Shown here in pieces: positions 26,827 to 35,192 of a stretch of 64,000 nucleotides of DNA (positions are counted from its first letter, which is position 1; every line of letters starts with the position of its first letter). The position numbers and the translations under genes were made by a program. The notes below the pieces were generated by a model that saw only the letters and a list, made by a program, of their open reading frames with translations, had not been told where the DNA came from and did not search any database. This DNA is from Ramlibacter pallidus (GTDB taxonomy: Bacteria > Pseudomonadota > Gammaproteobacteria > Burkholderiales > Burkholderiaceae_C). The DNA lies in the NCBI RefSeq assembly GCF_015070875.1, contig NZ_JADDIV010000004.1, positions 682,001-746,000 of the forward strand, read 5' to 3'.

Positions 26827-28313
26827 ATCCGCCGGTGCGCACCGCCGCCGTCATCGGGGCCGGCTTCGGCGGCCTCGCCCTGGCCATCCGCCTGCAATCG
26901 GCTGGCGTGCAGACCACCCTGTTCGAGTCGCGCGACAAGCCGGGCGGCCGCGCGTACGTGTGGCACGACGAGGGCTTCACCTTCGATGCCGGCCCGACTG
27001 TCATCACCGACCCCTCGGCGCTGGAGGAGCTCTTCGCACTCTCCGGCCGCAAGCTCTCCGACTACGTCGAGCTGCTGCCCGTGGCGCCTTTCTACCGGCT
27101 CTGCTGGGAAGACGGCGCCGTGTTCGACTACGCCAACGACCAGGCTGCGATGGACCGGCAGATCGCCGCGCTGAACCCGGCCGACGTCGAGGGCTACCAG
27201 CGCTTCCTGGCGTATTCGCGCGCGGTGTTCCGCGAAGGCTACGTGAAGCTGGGCGCCGTCCCCTTCCTGAACTTCCGCAGCATGGTGCAGGCGGGTCCGC
27301 AGCTCGCGCGGCTGGGGGCCTGGCGCAGCGTGTACGACGCGGTGTCCGGCTTCATCCGCGACGAGCACCTGCGCCAGGCCTTCTCCTTCCATTCGCTGCT
27401 GGTGGGTGGCAGCCCGTTCGCCACCTCGTCGATCTACGCGCTGATCCATGCGCTGGAACGCGAGTGGGGCGTGTGGTTCCCGCGCGGCGGCACCGGCGCG
27501 CTGGTGCAGGCGATGGTGCGGCTGTTCCAGGACCTCGGCGGGCAGCTGCGCCTGTCCGCCCCCGTGGAGCGCATCGAAGTGGAGGCGGGACGCGCGAGCG
27601 CCGTGCGCGTCGGCGGCGAGCGCATCGCCTTCGACCAGGTGGCGTCGAACGCCGACGTCGTCCACACCTACGAGCGCCTGCTCGGGCACGTGCCGCGCGG
27701 CGCCCGCGAGGCGGAGCGGCTGAAGTCCAAGCGCTTCTCGATGTCGCTCTTCGTCATCCACTTCGGTCTGCGCCGGCCGCAGCCGCAGCTGGTGCACCAC
27801 ACCGTGTGCTTCGGCCCGCGCTACCGCGAGCTGATCCAGGACATCTTCCAGGGCGACGCCATCCCGGACGATTTCTCGCTGTACCTGCACGCGCCCTGCG
27901 CCACCGACCCCTCGCTGGCGCCGCCCGGCTGCTCCACGCACTACGTGCTGGCGCCGGTGCCGCACCTGGGCAATGCGCCCCTGGACTGGGACGTGGAAGG
28001 GCCGCGGCTGCGGGACCGCATCCTTGCCTACCTCGAGAGGCGCTACATGCCCGGCCTGCGCGACGACCTGGTCACCTGCCGGATCTTCACGCCGGCCGAC
28101 TTCCGCGACGAACTCGGTGCCCACGTCGGCTCGGCGTTCTCGCTCGAGCCGGTGCTGACGCAAAGCGCGTGGTTCCGGCCGCACAACCGCGACGACGCGA
28201 TCCCCAACCTGTACATCGTCGGCGCCGGAACGCACCCGGGCGCCGGGGTGCCCGGCGTGGTCGGCTCCGCCAAGGCCACCGCCGGATTGATGCTCACGGA
28301 GGCTCCCCAGTGA
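26823..28313 (+). CDS. crtI: phytoene desaturase
   Basis: 496-residue bacterial-type FAD desaturase taking phytoene to lycopene in four steps. FAD motif AAVIGAGFGGLALAIRLQ, DKPGGRAYVWHDEGFTFDAG, and the C-terminal signature YIVGAGTHPGAGVPGVVGSA. ATG 26823 overlaps the crtY stop (ATGA); crtB overlaps its own stop, so crtX-Y-I-B are all translationally coupled. Confidence 0.95.
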   Translation: MNPPVRTAAVIGAGFGGLALAIRLQSAGVQTTLFESRDKPGGRAYVWHDEGFTFDAGPTVITDPSALEELFALSGRKLSDYVELLPVAPFYRLCWEDGAVFDYANDQAAMDRQIAALNPADVEGYQRFLAYSRAVFREGYVKLGAVPFLNFRSMVQAGPQLARLGAWRSVYDAVSGFIRDEHLRQAFSFHSLLVGGSPFATSSIYALIHALEREWGVWFPRGGTGALVQAMVRLFQDLGGQLRLSAPVERIEVEAGRASAVRVGGERIAFDQVASNADVVHTYERLLGHVPRGAREAERLKSKRFSMSLFVIHFGLRRPQPQLVHHTVCFGPRYRELIQDIFQGDAIPDDFSLYLHAPCATDPSLAPPGCSTHYVLAPVPHLGNAPLDWDVEGPRLRDRILAYLERRYMPGLRDDLVTCRIFTPADFRDELGAHVGSAFSLEPVLTQSAWFRPHNRDDAIPNLYIVGAGTHPGAGVPGVVGSAKATAGLMLTEAPQ

Positions 28314-29242
28314 ACACCGACACGCTCTACGAGCAAGCCAGCCGCACCATCGCGACCGGCTCGCGCAGCTTCGCAGCCGCCAGCCGCCTGATGGACACCC
28401 GCACGCGCGAGAGCACCGTGCTGCTGTACACGTGGTGCCGGCACTGCGACGACGTCGTCGACGGCCAGACCCTCGGCCACGGCCAGCGCTTCGCCGGCGC
28501 CACGGACGGCGCGTCGCGCCTGCGGCAGCTGCAGGAACTGACGCGGGCAGCCTGCGAAGGCGAGCCCGTGTGGGACCCGGTGTTCCAGGGCCTCGCGCAG
28601 GTCGTGCAGCGCCACGACGTTCCCGCGTCGCTGCCGCAGGAGCACCTGGCCGGTTTCGCCATGGACGTGCACGGCACGCAGTACCGCAACCTCGACGACC
28701 TGCTGCTGTACTGCTGGCGCGTGGCCGGCGTCGTGGGCGTGATGATGGCGCGCGTGATGGGCGCCGAGCGGCCGGAAACGCTGGACCGCGCCTGCGACCT
28801 CGGCATGGCGTTCCAGCTCACGAACATCGCCCGCGACGTGCTGGAGGACGCCGCCATCGGCCGCGTGTACCTGCCGGCCGACTGGCTGGCGGAAGAGGGC
28901 ATCCACGGCCTGGAGGGCGTGCTCGACCCGGACAAGCGCGACGGCATCGCGCGGGTGGCGGCACGGCTCGTGGCGGAAGCCGAACCCTATTACCGTTCCG
29001 CGCGGGCCGGCATCGCGGACCTGCCCATGCGCTGCGCGTGGTCGATCGCCACGGCGCGCGACGTGTACCGCGCGATCGGCCGCAAGGTCGTGAGCAAGGG
29101 CGCGAGCGCCTGGGACCACCGCATCGCGACCAGCGCGGTGGAGAAGCTGTGGTTCGTGGCCCGGGGCGCGGGCGTGGCCCTGGCGGCCTCGCACGTGCCG
29201 ACGGCGCCGCGGCCGCCGCACCTGTTCAGGCGCCCGCTGTAG
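28310..29242 (+). CDS. crtB: phytoene synthase
   Basis: 310 residues, GTG start overlapping the crtI stop. Condenses two GGPP to phytoene. Aspartate-rich motifs are in CRHCDDVVDGQ and LTNIARDVLEDAAIGRVYLP, both intact. Its last 17 bases overlap the 3' end of the convergent crtZ gene. Confidence 0.94.
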   Translation: MNTDTLYEQASRTIATGSRSFAAASRLMDTRTRESTVLLYTWCRHCDDVVDGQTLGHGQRFAGATDGASRLRQLQELTRAACEGEPVWDPVFQGLAQVVQRHDVPASLPQEHLAGFAMDVHGTQYRNLDDLLLYCWRVAGVVGVMMARVMGAERPETLDRACDLGMAFQLTNIARDVLEDAAIGRVYLPADWLAEEGIHGLEGVLDPDKRDGIARVAARLVAEAEPYYRSARAGIADLPMRCAWSIATARDVYRAIGRKVVSKGASAWDHRIATSAVEKLWFVARGAGVALAASHVPTAPRPPHLFRRPL

Positions 29243-29729
29243 CGCGCGTGGCCCGCAGCCGCTGCAACTGGGCCTTCAGGCGCTGCGGCGACGGCGCCCA
29301 GAGGAAGCCGAAGGACACGCCCGCGCCGGGCAAGTCCAGCGCGTGGTGCAGGCGGTGCGCCTGGTACAGCCGCTTGAGGTAGCCGGTGCGCGGGATCCAG
29401 CGGAACGGAAAGCGCCGGTGCACCATGCCGTCGTGCACGATGAAGTACAGCAGGCCATAGAGCGTCATGCCGGCGCCGACCCAGCGCAGCGGCTCGACCG
29501 CCGGCCAGTGGCTGCCCAGCGCGATCAGCACGATGGCGACACCGGCGAACACCACCGCGTAGAGGTCGTTGCGCTCGAACCAGCCCGCGCGCGGCGCGTG
29601 GTGCGAGCGGTGCCAGCCCCAGCCCCAACCGTGCATCACGTGCTTGTGGATCCACCAGGCGGCGGCCTCCATGCCGACGACCGCCCCGAGCACCAGGGCC
29701 ACGCGCAGCAGGAGTTCGGCGGACGGCAT
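29226..29729 (-). CDS. crtZ: beta-carotene hydroxylase
   Basis: 167-residue membrane di-iron hydroxylase making zeaxanthin from beta-carotene. Histidine clusters: HKHVMHGWGWGWHRSHH, HDGMVHRRFPF and YQAHRLHHA; several hydrophobic helices. ATG 29729 (MPSAELLLRVALVLGAV) is the natural start; the frame runs further upstream into the azlC region. Convergent with crtB, as in Pantoea clusters. Confidence 0.93.
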   Translation of the reverse strand: MPSAELLLRVALVLGAVVGMEAAAWWIHKHVMHGWGWGWHRSHHAPRAGWFERNDLYAVVFAGVAIVLIALGSHWPAVEPLRWVGAGMTLYGLLYFIVHDGMVHRRFPFRWIPRTGYLKRLYQAHRLHHALDLPGAGVSFGFLWAPSPQRLKAQLQRLRATRATAGA

Positions 29730-29794
29730 GCTCCGAGCATAGACGAAGGCGCTGCCCGGCAGGTGCCGCCACGCCGGTGTAAAGTCGCCGGCCG

Positions 29795-30502
29795 ATGAGC
29801 CAGGACGACCCACGCGCCACCGCACCGATGTTCACCGCCGCCGGCTTTCGCCGCGGCTTCGTGCAAGGCCAGCCGCTGGCCCCGGGCACCTTCCTCTACG
29901 GCATGGTGTTCGGCGTGCTGGCGAGCGAGAAGGGCCTCGCGCTGCTCGAGGCCATGCTCATGAGCGTGCTGGTGTACTCCGGCAGCGCGCAGCTGGCGGC
30001 GCTGCAAGGCTGGAGCGCCGCGCCCGTGATTGCGCCGCTGGTGGTCACGGTGCTCCTGATCAACGCCCGCTACGTGCTGTACGGCGCTTCCATCCAGCCC
30101 TGGCTGGGCGGCGCCCGGGCGTCGCAGGCGCTGCCGACGCTGTTCTTCCTGGGCGACGGCAACTGGGCGCTGTCGATGCGCGAGTACCACGCCGGCTACC
30201 GCGATGCCGCCTTCCTGTTCGGCTCGGGCGTGGCCACGGCGTTGCCCTGGATGCTCGGCACGTTGGGCGGACACGTCGTCGGGCGCGGCGTGCCGCATCC
30301 GGCCTCCCTCGGGCTCGACTTCATGCTGGTGGCCTTCGCCGCGGCGATCGGGGTGAGCGTGTTCCGCGGACGGGCGGACCTCTGGCCGGCCGCGGCGGCC
30401 GTGCTGGCTGCCGTGGTGCTCTCGCTGTGGTTGCCGGGCTGGACCATCGTCGGTGCCGGCCTCGCCGCCGGCCTGGTCGGAGGCGCGCGCGATGGCCGTT
30501 GA
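29795..30502 (+). CDS. azlC: branched-chain amino acid exporter large subunit, AzlC family
   Basis: 235-residue membrane protein of the AzlC/YgaZ family that exports branched-chain amino acids with a small partner. Signatures GFVQGQPLAPGTFLYGMVFG, LMSVLVYSGSAQLAAL and LINARYVLYGAS. It overlaps azlD by 11 bases. Divergent from crtZ. Confidence 0.88.
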   Translation: MSQDDPRATAPMFTAAGFRRGFVQGQPLAPGTFLYGMVFGVLASEKGLALLEAMLMSVLVYSGSAQLAALQGWSAAPVIAPLVVTVLLINARYVLYGASIQPWLGGARASQALPTLFFLGDGNWALSMREYHAGYRDAAFLFGSGVATALPWMLGTLGGHVVGRGVPHPASLGLDFMLVAFAAAIGVSVFRGRADLWPAAAAVLAAVVLSLWLPGWTIVGAGLAAGLVGGARDGR

Positions 30503-30797
30503 CCTGCATTTCCTGCTGGCGATCCTGGCGATGGCGGTGGCGTCCTTCGCCTGCCGGGTCACCGGCTACTTCCTCATGGGCTACGTGCCGATCACGCCGC
30601 GGGTGCAGGGTGCCCTCAAGGCGATCCCACTCGGCGTGATGATCGGCATCGTCATGCCGTCGGTGCTGGCGGGCAAGGTGCCGGAGATGGTCGGCCTGGT
30701 CGTGGTGTTCGCGGCCATGAAGCTCACGGGCAAGGACGTCGTGGCCGCGCTGGCCGGAGCCGGCGCCGTGGGGATCTGCCGCTCCTTCGGGCTCTGA
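30492..30797 (+). CDS. azlD: AzlD-family small exporter subunit
   Basis: 101 residues, start ATG 30492 (MAVDLHFLLAILAMAVASFA) inside the azlC 3' end. Three to four hydrophobic helices, typical AzlD/YgaH partner of AzlC. The frame continues upstream to 30453 but that part is within azlC. Confidence 0.86.
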   Translation: MAVDLHFLLAILAMAVASFACRVTGYFLMGYVPITPRVQGALKAIPLGVMIGIVMPSVLAGKVPEMVGLVVVFAAMKLTGKDVVAALAGAGAVGICRSFGL

Positions 30798-30804
30798 TCC
30801 CGGC

Positions 30805-31746
30805 TCAGGGCCGCAGCGCCTGCCGCAGTTCCGCCGCGCACATCCGCACTGCCACGTTCGCTTCGTCGATCACCCGGCCCATGGTGATGAAGCCGTGGAT
30901 CTGCCGCTCGAAGTTCACCAGGGTCGCCTGGGTGCCGGCGGCGGAGAGCTTGGCGGCATACGCAACGCCTTCGTCGCGCAGCGGATCGAACCCGGCCACC
31001 AGCACGAACGCCGGCGGCAGGTTCCCGTGGTCGGCGTGCAGCAGCGGCGAGGCGCGCCAGTCCAGGTCCTGCGACCGGTCCGCGATGTAGTGGTCGTGGT
31101 AGTAATCCATGCTGTCGCGCGTGAGCAGGTAACCCTGGCCGTTCGTGGTGTGCGAAGGCGCGCCGCGGCGCTGGTCGGTCGCCGGGTAGACCAGCAGCTG
31201 GAACGAGAGCGGCAGGTCGCCCTGTTCGCGCGCCACCAGCGCCACGGCCGCGGCGAGGTTGCCGCCGGCGCTGTCGCCGCCCACCGCCACGCGGGCCGCG
31301 TCCACCTTCAGCGTCGCCGCGTTCGCCCGTACCCACCTGGCGGCGGCCACGGCGTCGTCGAGGGCCGCGGGGAAACGGTGCTCGGGCGCGAGCCGGTAAT
31401 CCACCGCCACCACCGCGCATCCGGAGAAGTTGCACAGCTGGCGGCACAGCACGTCGTGCGTGTCGAGGTCGCCGATCACCCAACCGCCGCCGTGGTAGTA
31501 GACGAGCACGGGCAACAGGGCCTCGGCGGACACGCCGGCGGGCCGGTAGCTGCGCAGCGGGATCGGGCCGGCAGGACTTTGGGCCTCCAGGTCGCGCACC
31601 GCGCCGACCTCGGGCGGATCGGGCTGCGTGAACGTGCGGCGTTCGCGGTAGAACGCGCGGGCGTCCGGCGGCGCCAGCGTGTGCGTCGGCGGCACGCCCT
31701 TGTCCTCGATCAGCCGCAGCAGGGCCTGCGCTTGCGGGTGCAGCAT
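30805..31746 (-). CDS. alpha/beta hydrolase, hormone-sensitive-lipase family esterase
   Basis: 313 residues. The oxyanion-hole motif YYHGGGWVIGD, nucleophile elbow GGDSAGGNLA, catalytic Asp in AGFDPLRDEG and His in RQIHGFITMG identify the HSL family of carboxylesterases. Cytoplasmic, no signal peptide. Substrate probably short acyl esters; the neighbours give no clear clue. Convergent with azlD at its 3' end (7 bases apart), divergent from maiA. Confidence 0.9.
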   Translation of the reverse strand: MLHPQAQALLRLIEDKGVPPTHTLAPPDARAFYRERRTFTQPDPPEVGAVRDLEAQSPAGPIPLRSYRPAGVSAEALLPVLVYYHGGGWVIGDLDTHDVLCRQLCNFSGCAVVAVDYRLAPEHRFPAALDDAVAAARWVRANAATLKVDAARVAVGGDSAGGNLAAAVALVAREQGDLPLSFQLLVYPATDQRRGAPSHTTNGQGYLLTRDSMDYYHDHYIADRSQDLDWRASPLLHADHGNLPPAFVLVAGFDPLRDEGVAYAAKLSAAGTQATLVNFERQIHGFITMGRVIDEANVAVRMCAAELRQALRP

Positions 31747-31805
31747 GGCTCTCGTCTCCTGTCGTGAGGGCCGCAGTGTACGGGGCGAAGGTTTATGCTT
31801 CGCGC

Positions 31806-32447
31806 ATGAAGCTGCACAACTACTTCCGCTCGTCCGCTTCCTTCCGCGTGCGCATCGCGCTGGAGCTCAAGGGCCTGCCGTACGACTATCGCGCGGTGCA
31901 CCTCGTGAAGGGCGAGCACAAGCAGCCGGACTTCGCGGCCGTCACCGCTTCGGCGCTGGTCCCCGCGCTCGAGACCGACGAAGGCGCGGTCCTGAGCCAG
32001 TCCATGGCCATCATCGAATACCTCGACGAGACCCACCCGAACCCCCCGCTGCTGCCGAAGGACCCCCTCGGCCGCGCCCGCGTGCGTGCGCTCGCGCAGC
32101 TGATCGCCTGCGAGATCCACCCGCTGAACAACCTGCGCGTGCTGAAGTACCTGGTGCGCGAGATGAAGGTGGAGGAAGAGGCCAAGAACACCTGGTACCG
32201 CCACTGGGTGCGCAGCGGCCTGGAGATGTTCGAGCAGGAGCTGCAGCGCCTGCCCGCCTCCCCGTATTGCCACGGCGACGCGCCGACGCTGGCGGACTGC
32301 TGCCTGGTGCCGCAGATCTTCAACGGCCAGCGCTTCAACGTCGACATGGCGGGGCTGCCGCGCACCATGGGCGCTTTCGAAGCGTGCATGAAGCTGCCGG
32401 CTTTCCAGAAGGCGCAGCCGTCCAACTGCCCGGACAACGAAGGCTGA
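31806..32447 (+). CDS. maiA: maleylacetoacetate/maleylpyruvate isomerase (zeta-class GST)
   Basis: 213 residues. Glutathione-dependent cis-trans isomerase with the zeta-class N-terminal active-site pattern YFRSSASFRVRIALELKG and later NGQRFNVDMAGL. In tyrosine breakdown it isomerises maleylacetoacetate; related enzymes act on maleylpyruvate. No other tyrosine-pathway gene is nearby, and the gentisate operon at 15303-18413 lacks this activity, so it may serve that pathway. Confidence 0.9.
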   Translation: MKLHNYFRSSASFRVRIALELKGLPYDYRAVHLVKGEHKQPDFAAVTASALVPALETDEGAVLSQSMAIIEYLDETHPNPPLLPKDPLGRARVRALAQLIACEIHPLNNLRVLKYLVREMKVEEEAKNTWYRHWVRSGLEMFEQELQRLPASPYCHGDAPTLADCCLVPQIFNGQRFNVDMAGLPRTMGAFEACMKLPAFQKAQPSNCPDNEG

Positions 32448-32450
32448 GCC

Positions 32451-33200
32451 ATGCAACCGCAGTGGCCGGCACCCGCGGGCGTGCGCGCCTGGTGCAGCAC
32501 GCGCGACGGCGGCGTCTCCGCCGCACCCTACGACACCCTCAACCTCGGCGACCACGTGGGCGACGACCCCGCCGCCGTCGCCGACAACCGGCGTCGCTTC
32601 GCGGCGCAATTGCAGGCGCGTCCGGTGTTCCTGAAGCAGGTGCACGGCCGCGGCGTGGTGCGGCTCGGCACCGATGCCGTGAATGGCACCGAGGCGGACG
32701 CCTGCTGGACGACCGAGCGCGGCGTGGCCTGCACGATGATGGTCGCCGACTGCCTGCCGGTGCTGCTGGCCGACGCGGCCGGACGCACAGTGGGCGCCGC
32801 GCACTGCGGTTGGCGCGGGCTGGCGGGGGAGGGCGGTTCGGGCGTGCTCGAAGCGCTCTGGACGGAGATGGCTCCGGCGGCCGGGTCGCCCGAAGGCATG
32901 CTGGCGTGGTTGGGCCCTTGCATCGGCCCGGACGCCTTCGAGGTCGGTCCGGAAGTCCGCGACGCCTTCACCGTCCACGATGCGGGCGCGGCGTCCCTGT
33001 TCCGGGTGCACCGCGACGGCAAGTTCCTGGGCGACCTGCAGGGCCTCGCGCGGCGGCGGCTGGAGCGGCTGGGCATCCGGCAGGTGCACGGCAACGATGG
33101 CAGCGCTGCGTGGTGCACCGTCACCGGACGGTCACGGTTCTTTTCGCACCGGCGCGACCGCGTCAGCGGCCGGTTCGCCGCCGCCGCCTGGCTGGCCTGA
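32451..33200 (+). CDS. pgeF: peptidoglycan editing factor PgeF (YfiH/laccase-domain family)
   Basis: 249 residues. Family signatures STRDGGVSAAPYDTLNLGDH, LKQVHGRGVV, VADCLPVLLAD, GAAHCGWRGLAG and LGPCIGPDAFEVG, with the conserved His/Cys metal site. Homologues remove wrongly incorporated residues from UDP-MurNAc peptides or act as purine nucleoside phosphorylases/laccase-like enzymes. Three bases after maiA. Its last 69 bases overlap the convergent small membrane protein gene. Confidence 0.9.
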   Translation: MQPQWPAPAGVRAWCSTRDGGVSAAPYDTLNLGDHVGDDPAAVADNRRRFAAQLQARPVFLKQVHGRGVVRLGTDAVNGTEADACWTTERGVACTMMVADCLPVLLADAAGRTVGAAHCGWRGLAGEGGSGVLEALWTEMAPAAGSPEGMLAWLGPCIGPDAFEVGPEVRDAFTVHDAGAASLFRVHRDGKFLGDLQGLARRRLERLGIRQVHGNDGSAAWCTVTGRSRFFSHRRDRVSGRFAAAAWLA

Positions 33201-33413
33201 CGCCGCTGCTGCCGCCTCGGCCTCGGCCTCGCGCCGGGCCCGGGCGGCGCGGCGTGCCGGCCGCCCCATGAGGTAGATCAAGAGCGCCACGGGGCCCACG
33301 CCATAGAGTACAAAGGTGAAGAAGGCGCCGAGCAGGCCGCCGCGGGGGTGCGTCGCCTCGGCCAAGGCCATCATCAGCGCGACGTAGAGCCAGGCGACGA
33401 CTACGAGGTACAA
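33132..33413 (-). CDS. small conserved membrane protein
   Basis: 93 residues with two hydrophobic helices (YLVVVAWLYVALMMALAEA and GAFFTFVLYGVGPVALLIY), then a basic Arg/Ala-rich segment and an acidic, Pro-rich tail. Similar short proteins are found beside phaC in other Burkholderiales, as far as recalled; function unknown. It is divergent from phaC and overlaps pgeF tail to tail over 69 bases, so both genes share sequence. Confidence 0.7.
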   Translation of the reverse strand: MYLVVVAWLYVALMMALAEATHPRGGLLGAFFTFVLYGVGPVALLIYLMGRPARRAARARREAEAEAAAAASGQPGGGGEPAADAVAPVRKEP

Positions 33414-33431
33414 GCGCCCTCCGAAGGGTCA

Positions 33432-33463
33432 ATGTTGCGGTGCAACATCGGCGATGGGATACT
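33432..33463 (+). promoter_or_regulatory. phaC promoter with overlapping palindrome
   Basis: ATGTTGC (33432-33438) and GCAACAT (33442-33448) are a perfect inverted repeat with a 3-base spacer. It overlaps a possible -35 TTGCGG (33435-33440), which is 17 bases from GATACT (33458-33463). The TGC/GCA-rich palindrome resembles sites bound by the PHB regulator PhaR; that binder is inferred and its gene is not in the window. Confidence 0.55.
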
Positions 33464-33497
33464 GCGGGGGCGCGCGAGAACAACAGGAGACATGGGC

Positions 33498-35177
33498 ATG
33501 AATTCTGACGTGGACTGGGTCGCCCAGGCCGGCCGGTTCCAGCAGGAACTGGGCAAGCAATGGTCGCAGGCGTTGTCCGCGCTCCAGCCCGCGGCCGGTG
33601 CCTTCCCCCGCCTGGCGTTCGCGCCCGACAAGCTGCAGGCGCTGCAGCAGGCCTATGTGCGCGAGGCCACCGAGCTGTGGAACCAGGGACTCTCCGGCGG
33701 CCCGAAGAACGGCGACAAGCGCTTCGCGGGCGACGCCTGGTCGCACAACCCGGTTGCCGCCTTCTCCGCCGCGATCTACCTGCTGAATGCGCGCACGCTG
33801 CTCGGCCTGGCCGAAGCGGCCGACACCGACCCCAAGACCAAGGCGCGGCTGCGCTTCGCGGTCGAACAGTGGATGGCGGCGTCGGCCCCCAGCAACTTCC
33901 TGGCCCTGAACGCGGAAGCGCAGCAGAGGGCGGTGGAGACGCACGGCGAAAGCATCGCCCGCGGCATGCAGAACCTGCTGGCCGACCTGCAGCAGGGGCA
34001 CGTGTCGATGACCGACGAACGCGCCTTCGAAGTGGGGCGCAATGTCGCGACCACCGAGGGCGCCGTGGTGTTCGAGAACGACCTGTTCCAGCTGATCGAA
34101 TACAAGCCGCTGACCGCCAAGGTGTACGAGCGGCCCTTCCTCGTGGTGCCGCCCTGCATCAACAAGTTCTACATCCTCGACCTGCAGCCGGAGAACTCCC
34201 TCATCCGCTACCTGGTGGAGCAGGGCCATCGCACCTTCGTCATGAGCTGGCGCAACCCGGATGCCGCCATGGAGGACAAGACCTGGGACGACTACGTCGG
34301 CGATGCGGCGCTGAAGGCGATCTCGGTGGTGCAGGAGATCGGCGGCGGCAAGCCGATCAACGCGCTGGGCTTCTGCGTCGGCGGCACCATCCTGGGCACC
34401 GCGCTCGCGGTGCTGGCGGCGCGCGGCGAGAAGCCGGTCGCCTCGGCCACCCTGCTGACGTCCTTCCTCGACTTCAGCGAGACCGGGGTGCTGGACCTGT
34501 TCATCGACGAGAACGCCGTGAAGTTCCGCGAGCTGCAGCTCGGGCAGAAAGGCATGCTGAAGGGGCAGGACCTCGCGTCCACCTTCAGCTTCCTGCGCCC
34601 CAACGACCTGGTGTGGAACTACGTCGTCGGAAACTACCTCAAGGGCGAGACGCCGCCGCCCTTCGACCTGCTGTACTGGAACAGCGATTCGACCAACCTG
34701 CCGGGCCCCATGTACGCCTGGTACCTGCGCAATACCTACCTGGAGAACAACCTCGTCCAGCCCGGCAAGTGCACCGTGTGCGGCGAGAAGGTGGACCTGC
34801 GCAAGGTCGACATCCCCGTCTTCATCTACGGTTCGCGCGAGGACCACATCGTGCCCATCGCCGGCGCGTATGCGTCCGTCAAGCACCTGCCGGGCAAGAA
34901 GAAGTTCGTGATGGGCGCGTCGGGGCACATCGCCGGCGTGATCAACCCGCCGGCGAAGAAGAAGCGTTCGTACTGGACCAACGACAAGCTGCCCGCGACG
35001 CACGAGGCCTGGCTGCAGGGCGCGAAGGAGCATCCCGGCAGCTGGTGGCCCGAATGGGCGGCCTGGCTCAAGCCGCACGGCGGCAAGCAGGTCGCGGCGC
35101 CCAAGGCCTACGGCAAGGGCACGAAATACAAGGCGATCGAGCCCGCGCCCGGCCGCTACGTCAAGGCGAAAGCCTGA
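33498..35177 (+). CDS. phaC: class I polyhydroxyalkanoate synthase
   Basis: 559 residues. Polymerises (R)-3-hydroxyacyl-CoA on PHB granules. Lipase-like box GFCVGGT with the catalytic Cys, then Asp in GSREDHIVPIAGAY and His in GASGHIAGVINPPA; FVMSWRNPD and YIDENAVKF-like class I segments are present. ATG 33498 is chosen because AGGAGA ends 7 bases before it, while ATG 33492 is only one base away. Followed by phaA (15 bases) and phaB. Confidence 0.95.
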   Translation: MNSDVDWVAQAGRFQQELGKQWSQALSALQPAAGAFPRLAFAPDKLQALQQAYVREATELWNQGLSGGPKNGDKRFAGDAWSHNPVAAFSAAIYLLNARTLLGLAEAADTDPKTKARLRFAVEQWMAASAPSNFLALNAEAQQRAVETHGESIARGMQNLLADLQQGHVSMTDERAFEVGRNVATTEGAVVFENDLFQLIEYKPLTAKVYERPFLVVPPCINKFYILDLQPENSLIRYLVEQGHRTFVMSWRNPDAAMEDKTWDDYVGDAALKAISVVQEIGGGKPINALGFCVGGTILGTALAVLAARGEKPVASATLLTSFLDFSETGVLDLFIDENAVKFRELQLGQKGMLKGQDLASTFSFLRPNDLVWNYVVGNYLKGETPPPFDLLYWNSDSTNLPGPMYAWYLRNTYLENNLVQPGKCTVCGEKVDLRKVDIPVFIYGSREDHIVPIAGAYASVKHLPGKKKFVMGASGHIAGVINPPAKKKRSYWTNDKLPATHEAWLQGAKEHPGSWWPEWAAWLKPHGGKQVAAPKAYGKGTKYKAIEPAPGRYVKAKA

Positions 35178-35192
35178 TCACTGGAGAACCCC

